Origin: Cycas panzhihuaensis
Lineage: Eukaryota; Cycadophyta
Length of the DNA: 64,000 nucleotides
Assembly: GCA_023213395.1 (NCBI GenBank)
Contig: CM041465.1
Coordinates: 113,467,741 to 113,531,740 of the forward strand
Reading direction: 5' to 3'
In this document: positions 1 to 11,650 of the stretch, piece after piece
Numbering within the stretch: the stretch's first letter is position 1
Layout: each line of letters opens with the position of its first letter
The notes under the pieces: model-generated
The model's database searches: none
What the model saw: the letters and a program-made list of their open reading frames with translations, nothing else
Told to the model about the DNA's origin: nothing
Made by a program: the position numbers and the translations under genes

Positions 1-1432
1 CAAAATAAATGAGTATTCAAAAACAAGTATAGATCAGATGGCACCCTAGAAAAACACAAGGCAAGGTTGGTAGCAAAAGGATTCACGTAAAGGGAAGGTA
101 TCGGATAGGGAAGGCATCGAGTACACTGAAATCTTTTCTCCTACAACCAAGTGGCCTATAATCAGAACTCTTATAGCGTTGGCTACTCAACAGGGTTGGA
201 AAATCCACCAACTCGATGTTAAGACCACATTTCTCAATGGGGACCTTAAAAAGAAATTTACATGGCTCAGCTAGAAGGATATGAGATTGTCGGTCAGGAG
301 CATAAAGTTTGCAGTCTCAAAAAGTCCTTGTACGGCTTAAAGCAATCCCCTCCTACTTGGTTTACCAAGTTGTCTAAAAGAATGAGGTAACTTGGATATA
401 AGGTTTATGACTATTAAGATATTAATGCAATATTATTCATCAAGCACGAAAATGATAAAGTCACTTACCTGTTAATCTTTATGGATGACATGTTAATAAT
501 GGGGAATAGTGAATAGGTAATCATCTAACTGAAGAAGGACCTTGCTAAAACTTTTAAATTGCCTGACCTCGAGTTGATGAAATATTCCTTGGGAATTGAA
601 GTAACTCAGAAGAATGACAAAATCTTTCTCTCTCAAGAAAAATATATCAACGATCTTTTGACAAAGTTTCAATTGGAAGGTGCTTGACCAGTGGATATAC
701 CTATGGAGCCTAATATTAAACTCTTAGTTGATGGTGATATTAGGGAGGCAGACACAACACTCTACAGGCAACTTGTAGGTAGTCTCATTTGTACTACCAA
801 CACAAGGCCAGATATTGCACACTATGTCAGTATTCTTGCAAGATTCGTGACAAATCCTAAGGAGAATCATTGGCAAACTGTAATACGAGTGTTAAGGTAC
901 CTAAAAATAACTACCAAATATGTTATGTTACATGAACCTATTGCAGAATTTAAACTTTATGTATACACAGAATCAGACTTTGTTGGAGATAAAGACACAG
1001 GGTGATATACGTTTGGGTATGTAACATTTCTTGGAACAGCACCAATACCATGGAGATCCAGATGGTAAAAGATAGTTGCAGACTCAACTACCGAAGCTAA
1101 GTACATTACTGCTTCTAAGACAAGCAACAAGGTGATATGGCTTAGAAAATTGTTGAATACATTAAATGCCACCCAAATAAGTTCTACTAGCTAATATGTA
1201 GATAATCATTCTACAATCCAAATGGCTAAAAATCCTATATTTCATGATAGTACTAAACATACAAGTATGAAAGTCCACAGGATTAGAGAACTAGTTCATG
1301 ATGACACAATTCAAATAGAGTACTACCCCACAGTAGATCAAGTGGCTGATATCTTCACCAAACCACTAAAGAGGGTGAAGTTTGAACAATTCTAAAAGTA
1401 ACTTGGCCTTAGGGCTTCCATCTCCAACTGAT
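1..1432 (+). pseudogene. Copia RT and RNase H remnant of element B
   Basis: Conceptual translation gives the usual copia order. RT begins near HKARLVAKGFT (around 57-90), then [15 protein letters not shown] (around 315-365) and the active-site strand FMDDMLIMGN (around 478-507), where the family's usual YVDD reads FMDD. Next comes the RT-RNase H connection QLVGSLICTTNTRPDIAHY (around 767-825), and last the RNase H tail DIFTKPLKRVKFEQF (around 1350-1392). At least eight stops and a frameshift near 80-120 (a small duplication of the AAGGTATCGGATAGGGAAGG area) break it. The longest open piece is 691-1005. In life it would copy element RNA into DNA; it is dead here. Confidence 0.9.
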
Positions 1433-1850
1433 TGAAGGAGATGACAATAGGATCATAATACTCTGTCTCATCCATGAAAATCCCTTATGGGCACGAAAGG
1501 ACAAGAATAAGTCTCTGCTCTATCCTATTCATGAAAACCCCATGTGGGCGCAAAAGGATAAGGGTTGTATCATTTTAGAAAATCAGAACTTGTGAAAACC
1601 CGAAAGGGCATGGGGGATGACGATATGGTATGTGAAGACTCAATAGATTTTAACTACAAAATTTATTGTACTGATTGGTTATTTAACTTCATTTAAAGAG
1701 TCGCCTGAGTCAGGTTAGTAGATTAGAAAATTTATGGGTTTTCTTCCCCATGAGGGATAACACAAAAGTGTCATAGTAGTTTGCTTTGTAAGAGGCTTAA
1801 ATGAAGAACTCATAAGATAGAATAAAATAGGAGGAAATAACCTTCTACCA
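1433..1850 (+). repeat. Non-coding 3' tail of B with three diverged short repeats
   Basis: Between RNase H and the polypurine tract there is no reading frame. Three related blocks start at about 1473, 1531 and 1592. Each opens with TGAAAA(T/C)CC and is followed by a GGGC-containing stretch and an AAAGG run, with spacing close to 60 bp. GAAAACCC-type blocks of this sort also occur in the LTRs of elements D and G, so this may be a copia untranslated motif rather than a separate insertion. Confidence 0.5.
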
Positions 1851-1863
1851 TTAAGGGGGAGAT

Positions 1864-2161
1864 TGAAAAGGGTTAATGTCACAAGATCATTACATTAGTT
1901 GATTATTTTAAAAATGGATCTTAAGTGAACTTTAAATTAAATCACTTAAGTGAAATGCACTTTCATGTGCATTATGTATAATTTCATTTTACCTAACTAT
2001 AATGCTCCCTCTCTCAATATAAAAGTAAAAGCTTAATGGAGGAGATTCATTCTTACCTCCCTATTTTGTGAGAGCTACTTTCTTTCTCTCAAGTCTCTCT
2101 TGCTTCCATGTTTGCCCTTGTGTTTAGTGCATGGAGATGAAGGATAGATCCACTATTTTCA
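1864..2161 (+). repeat. 3' LTR of copia B
   Basis: It starts TGAAAAGGG just after the purine tract TTAAGGGGGAGA and ends TTTTCA. It has the same length (298 bp) and is collinear with the LTR at 27089-27386, including the AATATAAAAGTAAAAGC promoter-like box (2027-2043) and the TTTCTTTCTCTCAAG stretch downstream. Boundaries are set by TG...CA ends, the purine tract on the left and the GTATC target duplicate on the right. Confidence 0.93.
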
Positions 2162-2539
2162 GTATCCCCCTTATCACTACTCCATAAAATGAATCTTGTT
2201 CAATGCCCAACATAACTCAAATTGATAACATAAATGAAGTCATTATTAAAGAGTCCCCTTGTATATAAGAACAAGGTGAATTCTCATATTGAAAGGAAAT
2301 TATCATCTTAAATAACTCCAAAGTATACCTTTAGCAATGCCTAAGTCATTTAAACATGCAAAGCTTGGACCCCATGTTTAAGCTCCAAATGGTACATGGT
2401 TTACATAAAATTAAGAGGTACAACAACATATGTGAGGCTTGCCTAGTAGAAAAGCACTAAAAGGAAAAGTTTCCTTCTATGAATGCATGGAGATCCTCAA
2501 CGCCATTACAGATGGTCCACCCAGAAATTTGTGGGTTGG

Positions 2540-3330
2540 TACCTATCTAACCACTCAATAAAAACTGCCATTTCATCACATTCATAGATGACTTCTCAAG
2601 GAAAATGTAGGTATGTTTCCTGAGAAATAAATATAAAACCGTAAATAAATTCAAAGAGTTCAAAGCTTCCATAGAAAAGAAAATTAGAAACATAATCAAG
2701 CTCTTTAGATCTGATAATGGTGGTGAGTATATTTCTAATCAGTTCAATATTTTAGGTAAGGAACATGGCATCCAACATCAGTTCTCAACTCCCTACATAC
2801 CTTAACAAAATGGTGTAGTCAAAAGAATGAATTAGACATTGATAAATAGAGAAAAAGCCATGCTTAGTGTTGCAAATCTTACCACCAGATCTTAGGTTGA
2901 TGCCACAACCATAACTACTTATCTAACCAACATAAGTCCTAGAATTGTGGTTAGGAATATTACACTTGAAGAAGTTTGGTTAGGTCAGAAACCATCGATA
3001 GCACTTGTGAAGATCTCTGGATGCATGGAATATAAATATATTTCAAAGGAAAACAAAAAGAAGCTTGATGATAAGAGCCTAAAATGTATACTCCTTAGCT
3101 ATGTACTTGGTTGTAAAGCCTATAAAGTGTTTGACATGGTTGGGAACCAAGCTTATGCAACATGGGATATAATATTTATAGAAGATTCGTAGGGCCTACC
3201 TCCACCTCAACCTTATATTATAGCAGTAGAAGAAGTTTGTGCATCTTAAGTGACTCTTAGACAAATTGTGGAGCCACCAATACTAGCCTCATCCTACACT
3301 CCATCTCCTTCATCGATTCCAGTAGCATCT
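2540..3330 (+). pseudogene. Copia integrase remnant, element A copy 1
   Basis: Translation shows the integrase core: FITFIDDFSRKM (catalytic-region Asp, about 2572-2610), then IIKLFRSDNGGEYISNQF (second Asp region, about 2692-2745), then QNGVVKRMN (catalytic Glu lost or replaced; the family usually has NGVAER). This is followed by the conserved tail GCMEYKYISKENKKKLDDKS and KCILLSYVLGCKAYKVFD (2947-3192 open). Stops include TAA before QNGV and TAG after the IIFIEDS motif. The zinc-binding region upstream (about 2400-2470) is recognisable only as NICEACLVEKH. Confidence 0.85.
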
Positions 3331-3419
3331 ACATTAACAACTCAACAAAGTATAACTTTACCTCCAATTTTAGTTGATGACCTTTAGGTGGAAGCCACTA
3401 GCATTCAACTAAATCCTAA

Positions 3420-4835
3420 TGGGTATAACAATTATTAATGGATGTTCCTCCTCATATAACTACTAAAAAGACTTACAAAATATGACACTCGCAAAGCTCA
3501 CCTTATAGCCAGAGGTTTTAAATAATAATAGGGAATTGATTATGACAAGACCTTTGCACTGGTAGCTAATGTAATCACATTCCATTTGGTTATGTCCTTA
3601 GCAATCTAATTTAATTGGCATATTTAGCAAATGGATGTGAAGGGTACTTTCCTCAATAGAGACCTTAAAGAAGAGGTTTTCTTTAAATAACACCCCATCT
3701 ATACTATTCCAAGATAAGAATACTCAATATATAGACTCGAAAAAACCATCTCTAGACTAAAGCAGCACAATGTACCTGGCGTATAAAGATTGATGTTATC
3801 CTTAACTACCATGGATTCAATTGTTCATCCTATGACCTAGATCTCTATATTCGGGTTAGAGATAATTTGACCACAATCATTGTTCTCTATGTAAATGATC
3901 TTGCAACCATTCACAATGATACAGATGGCCTTGCTTCGCTTAAATCATAATTGAAAAGTAACTTTGAGATGACAGATCGTAGGTTACTCCACTACTTCCT
4001 TGAACATTATGTTTGACAAGAACTAAGACACATCTTCCTAACTCAAACAAAGTATGCGAATGAGCTTTTAGAAAAATTCAAGATGACAATATATAAAATA
4101 ATACCAATTCCTATGGAGAAAGGAACTAAGCCAAACCTAGATAAATAAGTAAAGCCTTTTGATCCCACTTTGTACCGACAATTAGTTGGAAGCCTCATCT
4201 ATTTCACCCACACTCGTATGAATATTTTATATGTAGTAGGGATCTATTCTAGGTACATGTCATAACCAAAAGTATCTCATTAGAAAGTCTCTACTAGGAT
4301 TCTCAAATATATCCATGGCACACATCATTTTGGCCTTAAGTATAACTAATCTAATTCCCCTATACTAAAGGGACATATAGATGCTGAATGGGCAAGTTGC
4401 CAAGACAATCACAACTCAACTTCAGGTTATTATTTTGATAAAAATTTAGTTGTAATCTCGTGGAGTCGTAATAAGCAGCCAAATGTTTCTATTTCCTCCA
4501 TCAAAATAGAATATAAAGCAGTTATGCATCATACAACTGAGTTGATTTATCTTAAAAGCATTCTTGACAAACTTGGACTTCAACAACATGCACCCATAAT
4601 CCTCGATTACCACAATCAAAGTGTATTAGAGATGAAATCCTATATTTCATGATAGAACCAAATACATTGAGGTCCATCATCAATTCATCCATGAACATGT
4701 CTAGAATGAAGAAGTGAATTTCGCCTATCATCTAGCTGAGGACCAGGTTGTGAACATCTTCACCAAAGCTCTTAGTAAATCGAAGTTTAAACACTTTTGA
4801 CATGACCTCAATATCAAAATAAATGAAGCTCCTAT
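3420..4835 (+). pseudogene. Copia RT and RNase H remnant, element A copy 1
   Basis: RT is recognisable from HLIARGFK (about 3505), the GIDYDKTFALVANV stretch (about 3533), QMDVKGTFLNRDLKEEVFF (about 3630-3685), and a YVND active-site strand (about 3887-3900), where one of the two catalytic Asp residues of YVDD reads Asn. Next come LYRQLVGSLIYFTHTRM (about 4170-4218) and the RNase H tail VNIFTKALSKSKFKHF (about 4750-4797). Many TAA and TAG stops and several frame changes make it non-functional. Confidence 0.85.
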
Positions 4836-4845
4836 TAAGGGATGG

Positions 4846-4912
4846 TGTTAAAACCATGTAATAATAGGCATCATTTCTTATATTTCATATAATTTGTGTA
4901 CAAAGAGATTGG
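4846..4912 (+). repeat. Truncated 3' LTR of element A copy 1
   Basis: It begins TGTTAAAACCATG right after the purine tract and is collinear with the LTR start at 20583. The similarity stops near 4905-4912, where the sequence changes to A integrase (GGTACCTGTC...). The breakpoint lies in a short stretch shared loosely by both sides (TTTGTG / TTGGTACC), consistent with recombination between A copies. Confidence 0.75.
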
Positions 4913-5194
4913 TACCTGTCTAACCACTTAGTAAAAACTAGCATTTCATCACATTCATAGATGACTTCTCAAGGAAAATGTAAGTCTGTTTCCTGAGAAA
5001 TAAATATAAAACCCTAAATAAATTCAAAGAGTTCAAAGATTCCATAGAAAAGAAAAGTAGAAAGATAATCAAGCTCCTTAGATCCGATAATAGTGGCGAA
5101 AAGAATGAATTAGGCAAAAGAATGAATTAGGCATTAATAAATAGAGGAAAATCCATGCTTAGTGTTGCAAATCTTACCACCAGATCTTGGGTTG
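4913..5194 (+). pseudogene. Integrase fragment of element A copy 2, left part
   Basis: It is collinear with 2537-2900 of copy 1 and 34680-35045 of copy 3: HFITFIDDFSRKM, then IIKLLRSDN. It then lacks about 115 bp up to the KRMN motif and continues as SVANLTTRSWV to the C insertion point. The Trp of that last motif is retained here as TGG, whereas copy 1 has TAG. Confidence 0.8.
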
Positions 5195-5551
5195 TGTTAG
5201 CATGGCAGTTAATTATTAAGCCACTTAATTAATGTTAATGTGGTTTAATTATGTGAAAAGGTGTGAGCGAAAAGGTGTAATTTATTCAAAGGGTCACAAC
5301 CCTAAATGGGTGACACCTCTTGGAGAATATATATGCTATGAGGCCTTATGTATTCGATCATCAAAGTTTATTATGTAATAATCAACGATCCCTTGAGGAT
5401 CTTTTTGTGGTGGGTTTTTTCCTGAAAGGGTTTCCCACGTATATCTTGTGTTTGTGCATATCTTCTATGTATATTTTATCTTGTGCTTACTGTGTATGGT
5501 TAAAGATCCTGCGTAAGAGAACATATGTGTATGATTTTATGTTCTTGAACA
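5195..5551 (+). repeat. 5' LTR of copia C
   Basis: 357 bp, beginning TGTTAGCATGGCAG and ending TTCTTGAACA, with an ATATATATGC stretch near 5327 in promoter position. It is collinear with 18325-18682. It also resembles, more distantly, the LTR of minus-strand element E (ends at 41060), which marks E as the same family. Confidence 0.96.
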
Positions 5552-5563
5552 TGGTATCAGAGC
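5552..5563 (+). promoter_or_regulatory. Primer-binding site of copia C
   Basis: The sequence TGGTATCAGAGC directly abuts the 5' LTR. It is complementary to the 3' end of plant initiator tRNA-Met, the standard copia primer. It is an unmutated match. Confidence 0.95.
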
Positions 5564-6912
5564 CATAGGGTCCTGCACAGCTGAAGCTTAACGGTGAGTG
5601 GGGAGATTGGATTCTTGGTTGTCGGGTGATGTCATATGACCCAAGACAAGTCTTGAGGGTCCATCAACTCCAGCATCATGCACAAGCAGGCATAGAAAAT
5701 CAATGGCTTTTGGAGCAATGGAGATCATTATTTGACAAAGTATAAGGGTTATTAGAGTTAGTATCCAAGCATGCAGAACACGTTATGTCCGTGATTCAAC
5801 GATGATAAGGACAGCCATCTATCTACATAAGTAAGTTAGTCATATTCCATTCAAAGCTCTATAAAACTCAAAGAAACAAGGCCTTTTCTGGTTTTCTAGT
5901 CTATATATGGGAGATATTGGAGCATCCATGGAATGTTTTCTACCCATAATACTAAGTTAAGACTGAGCATATGTCAGTATAATACCACTATAAGTGATAT
6001 GTTGAGTTGTAGTACTTTGGAATATGACTTTGTAATACAACTATTTTCACATTCTGAGCCCACATCTTTGTCAAATTATTGTTGGGTTATTTTGTAAGCT
6101 ATCTGAAGACTTGTGTACAATAATAAGGAATTGTATAGCCATAAAATACAGAGTAGAAGCACTTAGTGAGTTGTCTAGGCATTTTTTAGAGCTTTTCATA
6201 CTGTTTTATGACTGTTGCACATGTTTGGAGATTGGTTGGGTACATTTCTCCTATGTTGGGTAGTTTCTGGAGTAGTTAAGTCACCTTTTTGTGTGTTTAT
6301 ACTGCTCCTCCATGTGGTTAAATGTGTTTTAAATCATTGGGCGATTGTCTCTTGGATTTGACATTTTTACTCCTAGATGGGCACTTAGTAATAGTGGTTG
6401 GGTGTGTATGAAGGGTGCTGGGTAATATACAATGTGTTTAGCACCTGTATGAGTGAGCTGAAGACCAAGATCTATTATGCGCAGTCTGCACGGGCCTCCT
6501 TCATATACATGGGTCATTGTTTGTCCTTGATAGTCGTGCCCTCTCACTCTACGTAGTGTGACTTTTCATTTAGATTTTGATGCCCTTATACTATGTTTTA
6601 AACATAGTTAAAACCTTTATATGTCTTTAGTTTTGATTTAAAACATGTGGCTTAAGTTCCAAAGGGGCAGGTTTTCTAAAAAGTCACTTCTTTTGGAATA
6701 TACCCTTTTGTATATTCTATTTGAAATATAACCCTATAAAATGGTCCTTTTTCATTATATTGAGGATATTGGGTGTTGTATTTGGACTATTTGAAGCATT
6801 CTTGAGTTGGTTTGAGTGCATCTGAAGACGTTTTTTGTGATTTTTTGGCTTGAAGACCATGCATCGTCCTTATGTGGAGTTGTCTTTGTATTGGAGCACT
6901 TGTTTTTTAGTC
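5564..6912 (+). other. Long leader of copia C, left part
   Basis: About 1.35 kb of non-coding sequence between the primer site and the D insertion, continued at 14009-14221. No frame with copia homology was found. It is G/T-rich on the plus strand and contains GAAGAC-type repeats (for example about 6100, 6462, 6823, 6853). A leader above 1.5 kb before gag is longer than usual for copia. Confidence 0.7.
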
Positions 6913-6917
6913 ATTTT

Positions 6918-7366
6918 TGTAGAAAGATGGGCATATGAACAATATCATCATAGGATCACATAATAAACAAATACAGGCAATAATATGACATTGCACATAT
7001 ACACCAGATTGACAGGTGGAAAACCCCTTTTAGGGAAGAAAAACCACCTTCTAAAGTTGTAGTTTTATTAAGAAACTTTGAGAAACAGAAGACCAAATAT
7101 ATGAATCACCTAACCACTAAACCAGCCTTATAAAAGGCATTTAGATAGCCCTCCTAGCTTCTTGGAACCATCTCCTTGAATCTAGGAGATGAATTTATAC
7201 AAAGAAAGGTTCGTTGAAATGCAGTCCATATTTCAACCACCTTCCATATAAGATCATTAATAAACACTAAAGTTTAAACATTATAATAACTTAAATACAA
7301 ATTTAGACATGTGACTTAAATATAAACTTTAAAAAAAACATAAAGGTTACATTAATACTCCTAACA
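6918..7366 (-). repeat. 3' LTR of copia D
   Basis: 449 bp. On the plus strand it runs from TGTAGAAAGATGG to ATACTCCTAACA, followed by the purine-tract complement TCCTCCTTTAATG. It is very similar by eye to 13554-14003 apart from scattered substitutions; identity was not computed. Confidence 0.96.
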
Positions 7367-7439
7367 TCCTCCTTTAATGTAAACTTTTATGCTATAGAAA
7401 AAAGAAGGTGTGATCCCCCTTTGATAGAGACTTCTTTTA

Positions 7440-8235
7440 TCTGCAACAGATCTCAGAGATTTAGAAACTTTACTTCAGTTAAAGACTTCATAAGTATGTC
7501 AACAATTTGAAGATCTGTTAGACAATAAGACAAGGAAACAAGATTATGAGTAACTAAATTACAAATAAAATGCTAATGTAATTCAATATGTTTAGTCCTA
7601 GAATGTGAAATTGGATTTGTAGCTATAGCAATTGTACCTTGATTATCAACTTTAAGTTCAATGGAAGAGTTTAGAGATAGACCAATTTCATTTAGTAAAG
7701 ATTTGAGCCAAAGTGTTTCTTTACTAGCTTCAACAAGTGCACGATATTCAGCTTCAGTTACTGATAAAGCTAGTGCCTGTATTTTCTTACTAGACCAAGT
7801 AATATGTGAGGAATCTATAAAAAATACATAACTTAAAGTAGATTTTCAATCATTTATATCACCTACCCAATCTGAATCTATATATTCAGTTAAAGTTAGA
7901 GGTTTATTGTAAAAAATATAAGTTAAACCATAAAAAATAGTATGCTTTAGATATCGTAAGATACGTTTAGCTACTTTCCAATGAGATTCATGTGACTGTT
8001 GCATATAACGTGAACTTAAAGTGACAGCATAGGAAATGTCAGGGCAAGTGTGAGTTAGATAAATAAAACCACCAATTAGTTGTTTATATAATGTAGGATC
8101 ACATAAAGGTGATGAACAATTAGTAGATAGTTTGACTCCTGATTATAACAGATTAAATACAGGTTTAGCATTTTCCATGTTAAACTGCTAAATTAAGTCT
8201 AGAATATACTTAGGTTGAGATATAATTATTTTTGA
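7440..8235 (-). pseudogene. RNase H remnant of copia D
   Basis: The minus-strand translation includes the end of RNase H (SLTEVKFLNLRDLLQI and IKGG before the purine tract). Upstream, around 7700-8110, are the SVTEAEYRALVEA-type motif and the QLIGGFIYLTHTCPDI connection. Stops and small frame changes separate it from the open RT frame at 8242-8898, which ends in LGLLQYFLSLQIY. Confidence 0.85.
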
Positions 8236-8241
8236 ATGATG

Positions 8242-8898
8242 TTAATAAATTTGTAGACTAAGAAAGTACTGTAGTAGACCTAAATCAGTCATTTCGAATT
8301 TGTTCATTAAAGTAGATTTTAAATGATAAATATTATTAGTTGATGATCTAGTAATGATAATGTCATCAACATGGAGGATTAGAATAGTAAGATCTTCATT
8401 GCCATATTTGAAATAAAGATTTAGATCACTAATACATCTAGTGTATCCAATATAAATTAAATAATCGTCTACTTTGGTATACCAAGCTTGAGGAGCTTGT
8501 TTTAATCTATAAATAGATTTCTTAAGTTTATAAACAAAATTAGGATTTTTAATAAATCTAGGTGGCTGAGACATATAGATCTCTTCTTTAAGATCATCAT
8601 TCAAGAAAGCACTCTTAACATCCATTTGGTGGATTTCCCAATCAAACTTGGCTGCTAGAGTAATAATTGTTTTGATTGTGTTCATTTTTGCAACAAGGGA
8701 AAAGGTTTCGTTATAATCGATGCCATCTATTTGCGAAAAACCTTTTGTAACTAAGCGAGCTTTATATTTTTCAATTGCATTTGTTGAGTTATATTTTGTC
8801 CTATAGACCCATTTACAGTAGATTACATTTTCTCCAGGTGGGAGAGGAACAAGATCCCAGGTTGAATTTTTAATTAAAGCATCAAATTCAGTTTGCAT
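8242..8898 (-). pseudogene. Reverse transcriptase of copia D (218-codon open segment)
   Basis: A continuous frame covering most of the copia RT: MQTEFDALIKNSTWDLVPLP at the start, CKWVYRTKYN, YKARLVTKGFSQIDGIDYNE, QMDVKSAFLNDDLKEEIYMS, KKSIYRLKQAPQAWY, then the active-site strand LHVDDIIIT and MTDLGLLQYFLSLQIY. The catalytic Asp pair is kept, but the residue usually Tyr before VDD reads His. The enzyme would make element cDNA in cytoplasmic particles. Other domains of D are broken, so it is scored as a pseudogene, but this part is close to intact. Confidence 0.92.
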
Positions 8899-9379
8899 AG
8901 CGTCCTACCATACAGGATTGTTGATAGCTTGTTTAAATATTTTGGGATCATTATTGTCCATTATTTTTGCTATTGAGGTAAAGTTAGCATGTAGTTCTTA
9001 GGCACATATACATCTGGTATCTATAGGATTACCTTCATTAGATCTAGCATCGGTAAGCATTTTCGTTGCCCAAATAGGTTGCTTATTAGTAACTATTGCT
9101 GAAGGTACAGGTTGATTTTATAAAGATTCTATAACTTCCGGATCAGCTTGTTTATCAGAGGGGTTAACTAAATAAGTGTTGGTTAATAAATTTTCAATGG
9201 GAAGTTCTACATAAGTAGATGTTGAAGAAGATCCTTCTTCATCAAATATTATGTCATGCAAAATAGAAATTTAATGCGTGATTGGATCTAAGAGTCTATA
9301 AGCTTTACTTTCTTCATTGTATCCAACGAAGATGTATTTTTGACTTTTTTTGTCTAATTTTTTACGTTTTTATTTAGGG

Positions 9380-10270
9380 ATGTGTCCCCACGCAATACTG
9401 CCAAAGATTCGTAAATGATTGATAGATGATTTTCTTCTAGACCATTTTTGTTATAGAGTAACGTTGTGTAAACTTTTTCTACATAAATGTTTTAATAAAT
9501 AGTTAGAGTAGTTAATTACTTCTACCTATAATTTTAGATCTAGATTCTTTACATATAACATGCAACAAGTCATCTCAACAGGAGTATAGTTTTTGCATTC
9601 AGCAACACCATTTTTTTGAGGTATGTATATAATGGAATGCTGGAACCAAATTCCATGTGATTTACAGAAAGAAGTGAATTTTCCACTTAAATATTCCTTA
9701 GAATTATCAGATAAAAAAATTTTGATATTTAAATTTGATTGATTTTCAACTAGCATTTTGTATTCAATGAAAATGTCAAATACTTGACTACATATTTTAA
9801 GCATGTAAACCCAACATTTTCTTGAATAATCATCTATAAATGTAACGAAATAACGAGAACCAGAGCATGATGTTATATGAAAGGATCCACATATATCAGA
9901 GTGGACAAGTTCAAGTGGAGCATTCACTCTAAATTGAGTTTTATGTGGGAATGGGTCCATGTGTTATTTACCTGTCACACAGGCTTCACAAACACCATAA
10001 ACAATGTTTAAGGGTGGAAGACCATGATCTATTTCATGCTTCTTTAGATATTGCAGTTTGCCATAACTTGTATGGCCAAATCGAGCATGCCAAAGTTTGT
10101 TGAATGAGTCAGATTTGGCAATAAAGGCACTAAAAGATTTTGTTTTGTTATTTTATAGACTTGTTAGAGTATAGAGACCTATGTTATGATCAATAAGTCC
10201 TGAGGAAATACATCTAAATTTGTTTAATGGTTCATTAATAATAAATTTATTTTTCCAAAATTTGATGACA
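9380..10270 (-). pseudogene. Integrase and pre-integrase region of copia D
   Basis: The open part is 9526-9960: FRVNAPLELVHSDICG, YFVTFIDDYSRKCWVYMLK (first catalytic Asp), IKIFLSDNSKEYLSGKF (second Asp, in SDN), and QKNGVAECKNYT, where the catalytic Glu is present in VAE. Upstream, around 9965-10130, are remains of the histidine-cysteine pre-integrase region (HNLAYRSC-like RFGHTSYGKLQ and VYGVCEACVTGK). Stops at 9961 and others break it. Confidence 0.88.
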
Positions 10271-10289
10271 AGATCTTTCTAGCAGATTT

Positions 10290-10580
10290 GATAGACAAAG
10301 AGTAGGTTTGGTAATAAACCAAGTACTTAAAAGACATCATTGATTGAACCATCTTTTAAGATAACATCACCTGATCCTTTGACTTTAAGTTGAGTACCAC
10401 TTATGAAAGAAATATCTTCTTCAGAGTTTATTTTGGATTGATAAGTGGTTAAAGTTTTCTGGTGTCCAGTCATGTGATGGGATACACCAAAGCCAAGGAT
10501 CCACTGTGGTGGTTGATTTGTAGGGGCTACAAATGTAGAAGTTGTTGTTGCTAAAGAATGATTATGAATTTGTCAATTTT
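10290..10580 (-). pseudogene. Protease remnant of copia D with altered active site
   Basis: The minus-strand reading gives PPQWILGFGVSHHMTGHQ near 10455-10510, the copia protease core. The usual D-S-G-A catalytic motif reads G-F-G-V, so the catalytic aspartate is lost. After it, SGTQLKVKGSGDVILKDGSI is recognisable. With this change the protease could not process gag-pol. Confidence 0.82.
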
Positions 10581-10649
10581 AAGGTCATAATTGATAATGG
10601 GATTAAGGATGGGATTGAGGTTAATTTTGCAATCCCTTAGAAGCTTTCC

Positions 10650-11650
10650 ATGCTTCTAAAGCTATTCTACTTCTGCAGACATTAATAGTGTGGCCTTTTT
10701 TATGTCAATAGGCATAACTAGTGTTCTGAGAAGAAGTTACATTGTTCTTATTATGAAATGACTGATTAGAAATATTCTGGTGTTTGGATGGACTAGAATG
10801 CTTAATATTATTTTATGAATTGAATGGCGAACCTCTATGAGGTTTTTGAAATTTTGGATTACTATGAAAATTAGTCTGTTGTTTATTTTTAAATTGTAGC
10901 TTAGTTTTGAAAAATAAAGCCTATGAAGGATTTTTTAATGCACCTACTTGAACTAACATTGTTTGATGTTCAATCAGTTGGTTTGTCAACTAATTGAATG
11001 TTATAGGTGGGTCACTAGCTTGTTATCTAGAAGTTTTGTAGAGATTAAAGCATTTTGGTAATTTGTTTACTGCAAGATATACGAGTGTATCATCATCTCT
11101 AGCATGCGTGATTATTTTTTTAATATCACCTTCTTTAGTTTTAGATTTGATGCAGTTACCTAGATCTTTATTAATTAATTGAATTTTACTTAAAAAATCC
11201 TCAACATTGGAAAAATCGTCAAAAGTAAGGTCATACAATTACTATTCTACAACATCCACTTGATGTGTATCAACCTTGTCATATTTTTCTTGCAAAGTTT
11301 TCCAAACAGTGGCCAAGTCATCTGTTTCAGAAAACTATCGACCGATTTCTGGTGAAAGTGAGTTTAATATGGTGCCTAAGGCTGCATTTGAGTTTATCAA
11401 ATATACTATATAACTCTCTGTAGCATCTTCTTTTGGTTTTTGAAATTCACCTATTACATATCGCCATATCTTTTGTTGTTTGGCTGATGGGATATGTGAT
11501 TCCTGAAGTCGGCATAGTTTGAGCTGGTTAATATTGGAATTGGAACGCAAGTGGTTGTCCCTAGCAGTAATGCCATATTGGGAGTTATAAGGTTTGATTG
11601 AAGATTGAAGAATATGAAGATGGTTAAAAAAATAATCACTAATAATCACT
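10650..11650 (-). pseudogene. gag of copia D
   Basis: The N-terminal part is in two overlapping frames at 11335-11649 (LLGTTTCVPIPILTSSNYAD, then GEFQKPKEDATESYIVY and LNSLSPEIGR), so a frameshift splits it. The middle part is 11023-11238 (FDDFSNVEDFLSKIQLINKD...LAVNKLPKCFNLYKTSR). The zinc knuckle near 10675-10715 reads YAY*HKKGHTINVC: the first Cys has become Tyr and the second a stop. Gag would form the particle that packages element RNA. Confidence 0.85.

Larger units (their letters stand above)
1..2161 (+). mobile_element. Copia element B, 3' half (5' part outside window)
   Basis: This is the distal half of a Ty1/copia LTR retrotransposon: decayed reverse transcriptase and RNase H, a polypurine tract at 1851-1862 and a 298-bp 3' LTR at 1864-2161. 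The five bases after the LTR (GTATC, 2162-2166) match, with one change, the five bases before an identical-length B LTR at 27089 (GTATT). Both junctions therefore come from the same kind of insertion into element A. The window opens inside the RT, so gag, protease and integrase are not seen here. Confidence 0.9.
2162..4912 (+). mobile_element. Copia element A, copy 1 (integrase to 3' LTR start)
   Basis: Sequence resumes here in the middle of copia A exactly where B was inserted. The first bases, GTATCCCCCTTA, are the continuation of the protease-side sequence seen uninterrupted at 34305-34320. The copy carries integrase, RT, RNase H, a purine tract (ATTAAGGGATGG, about 4834-4845) and the first 67 bp or so of the 3' LTR. 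It then jumps, near 4905-4912, into the integrase of a second A copy, so its LTR is truncated. Confidence 0.85.

Noticed and set aside
957-1172. Minus-strand open frame opposite copia RNase H
   Set aside because: Lies antisense to recognisable RNase H coding sequence and has no motif of its own.
5320-5568. 82-codon plus-strand frame
   Set aside because: Lies inside the 5' LTR of element C and runs over its primer site; an equivalent frame in the 3' LTR is broken. Not a gene.
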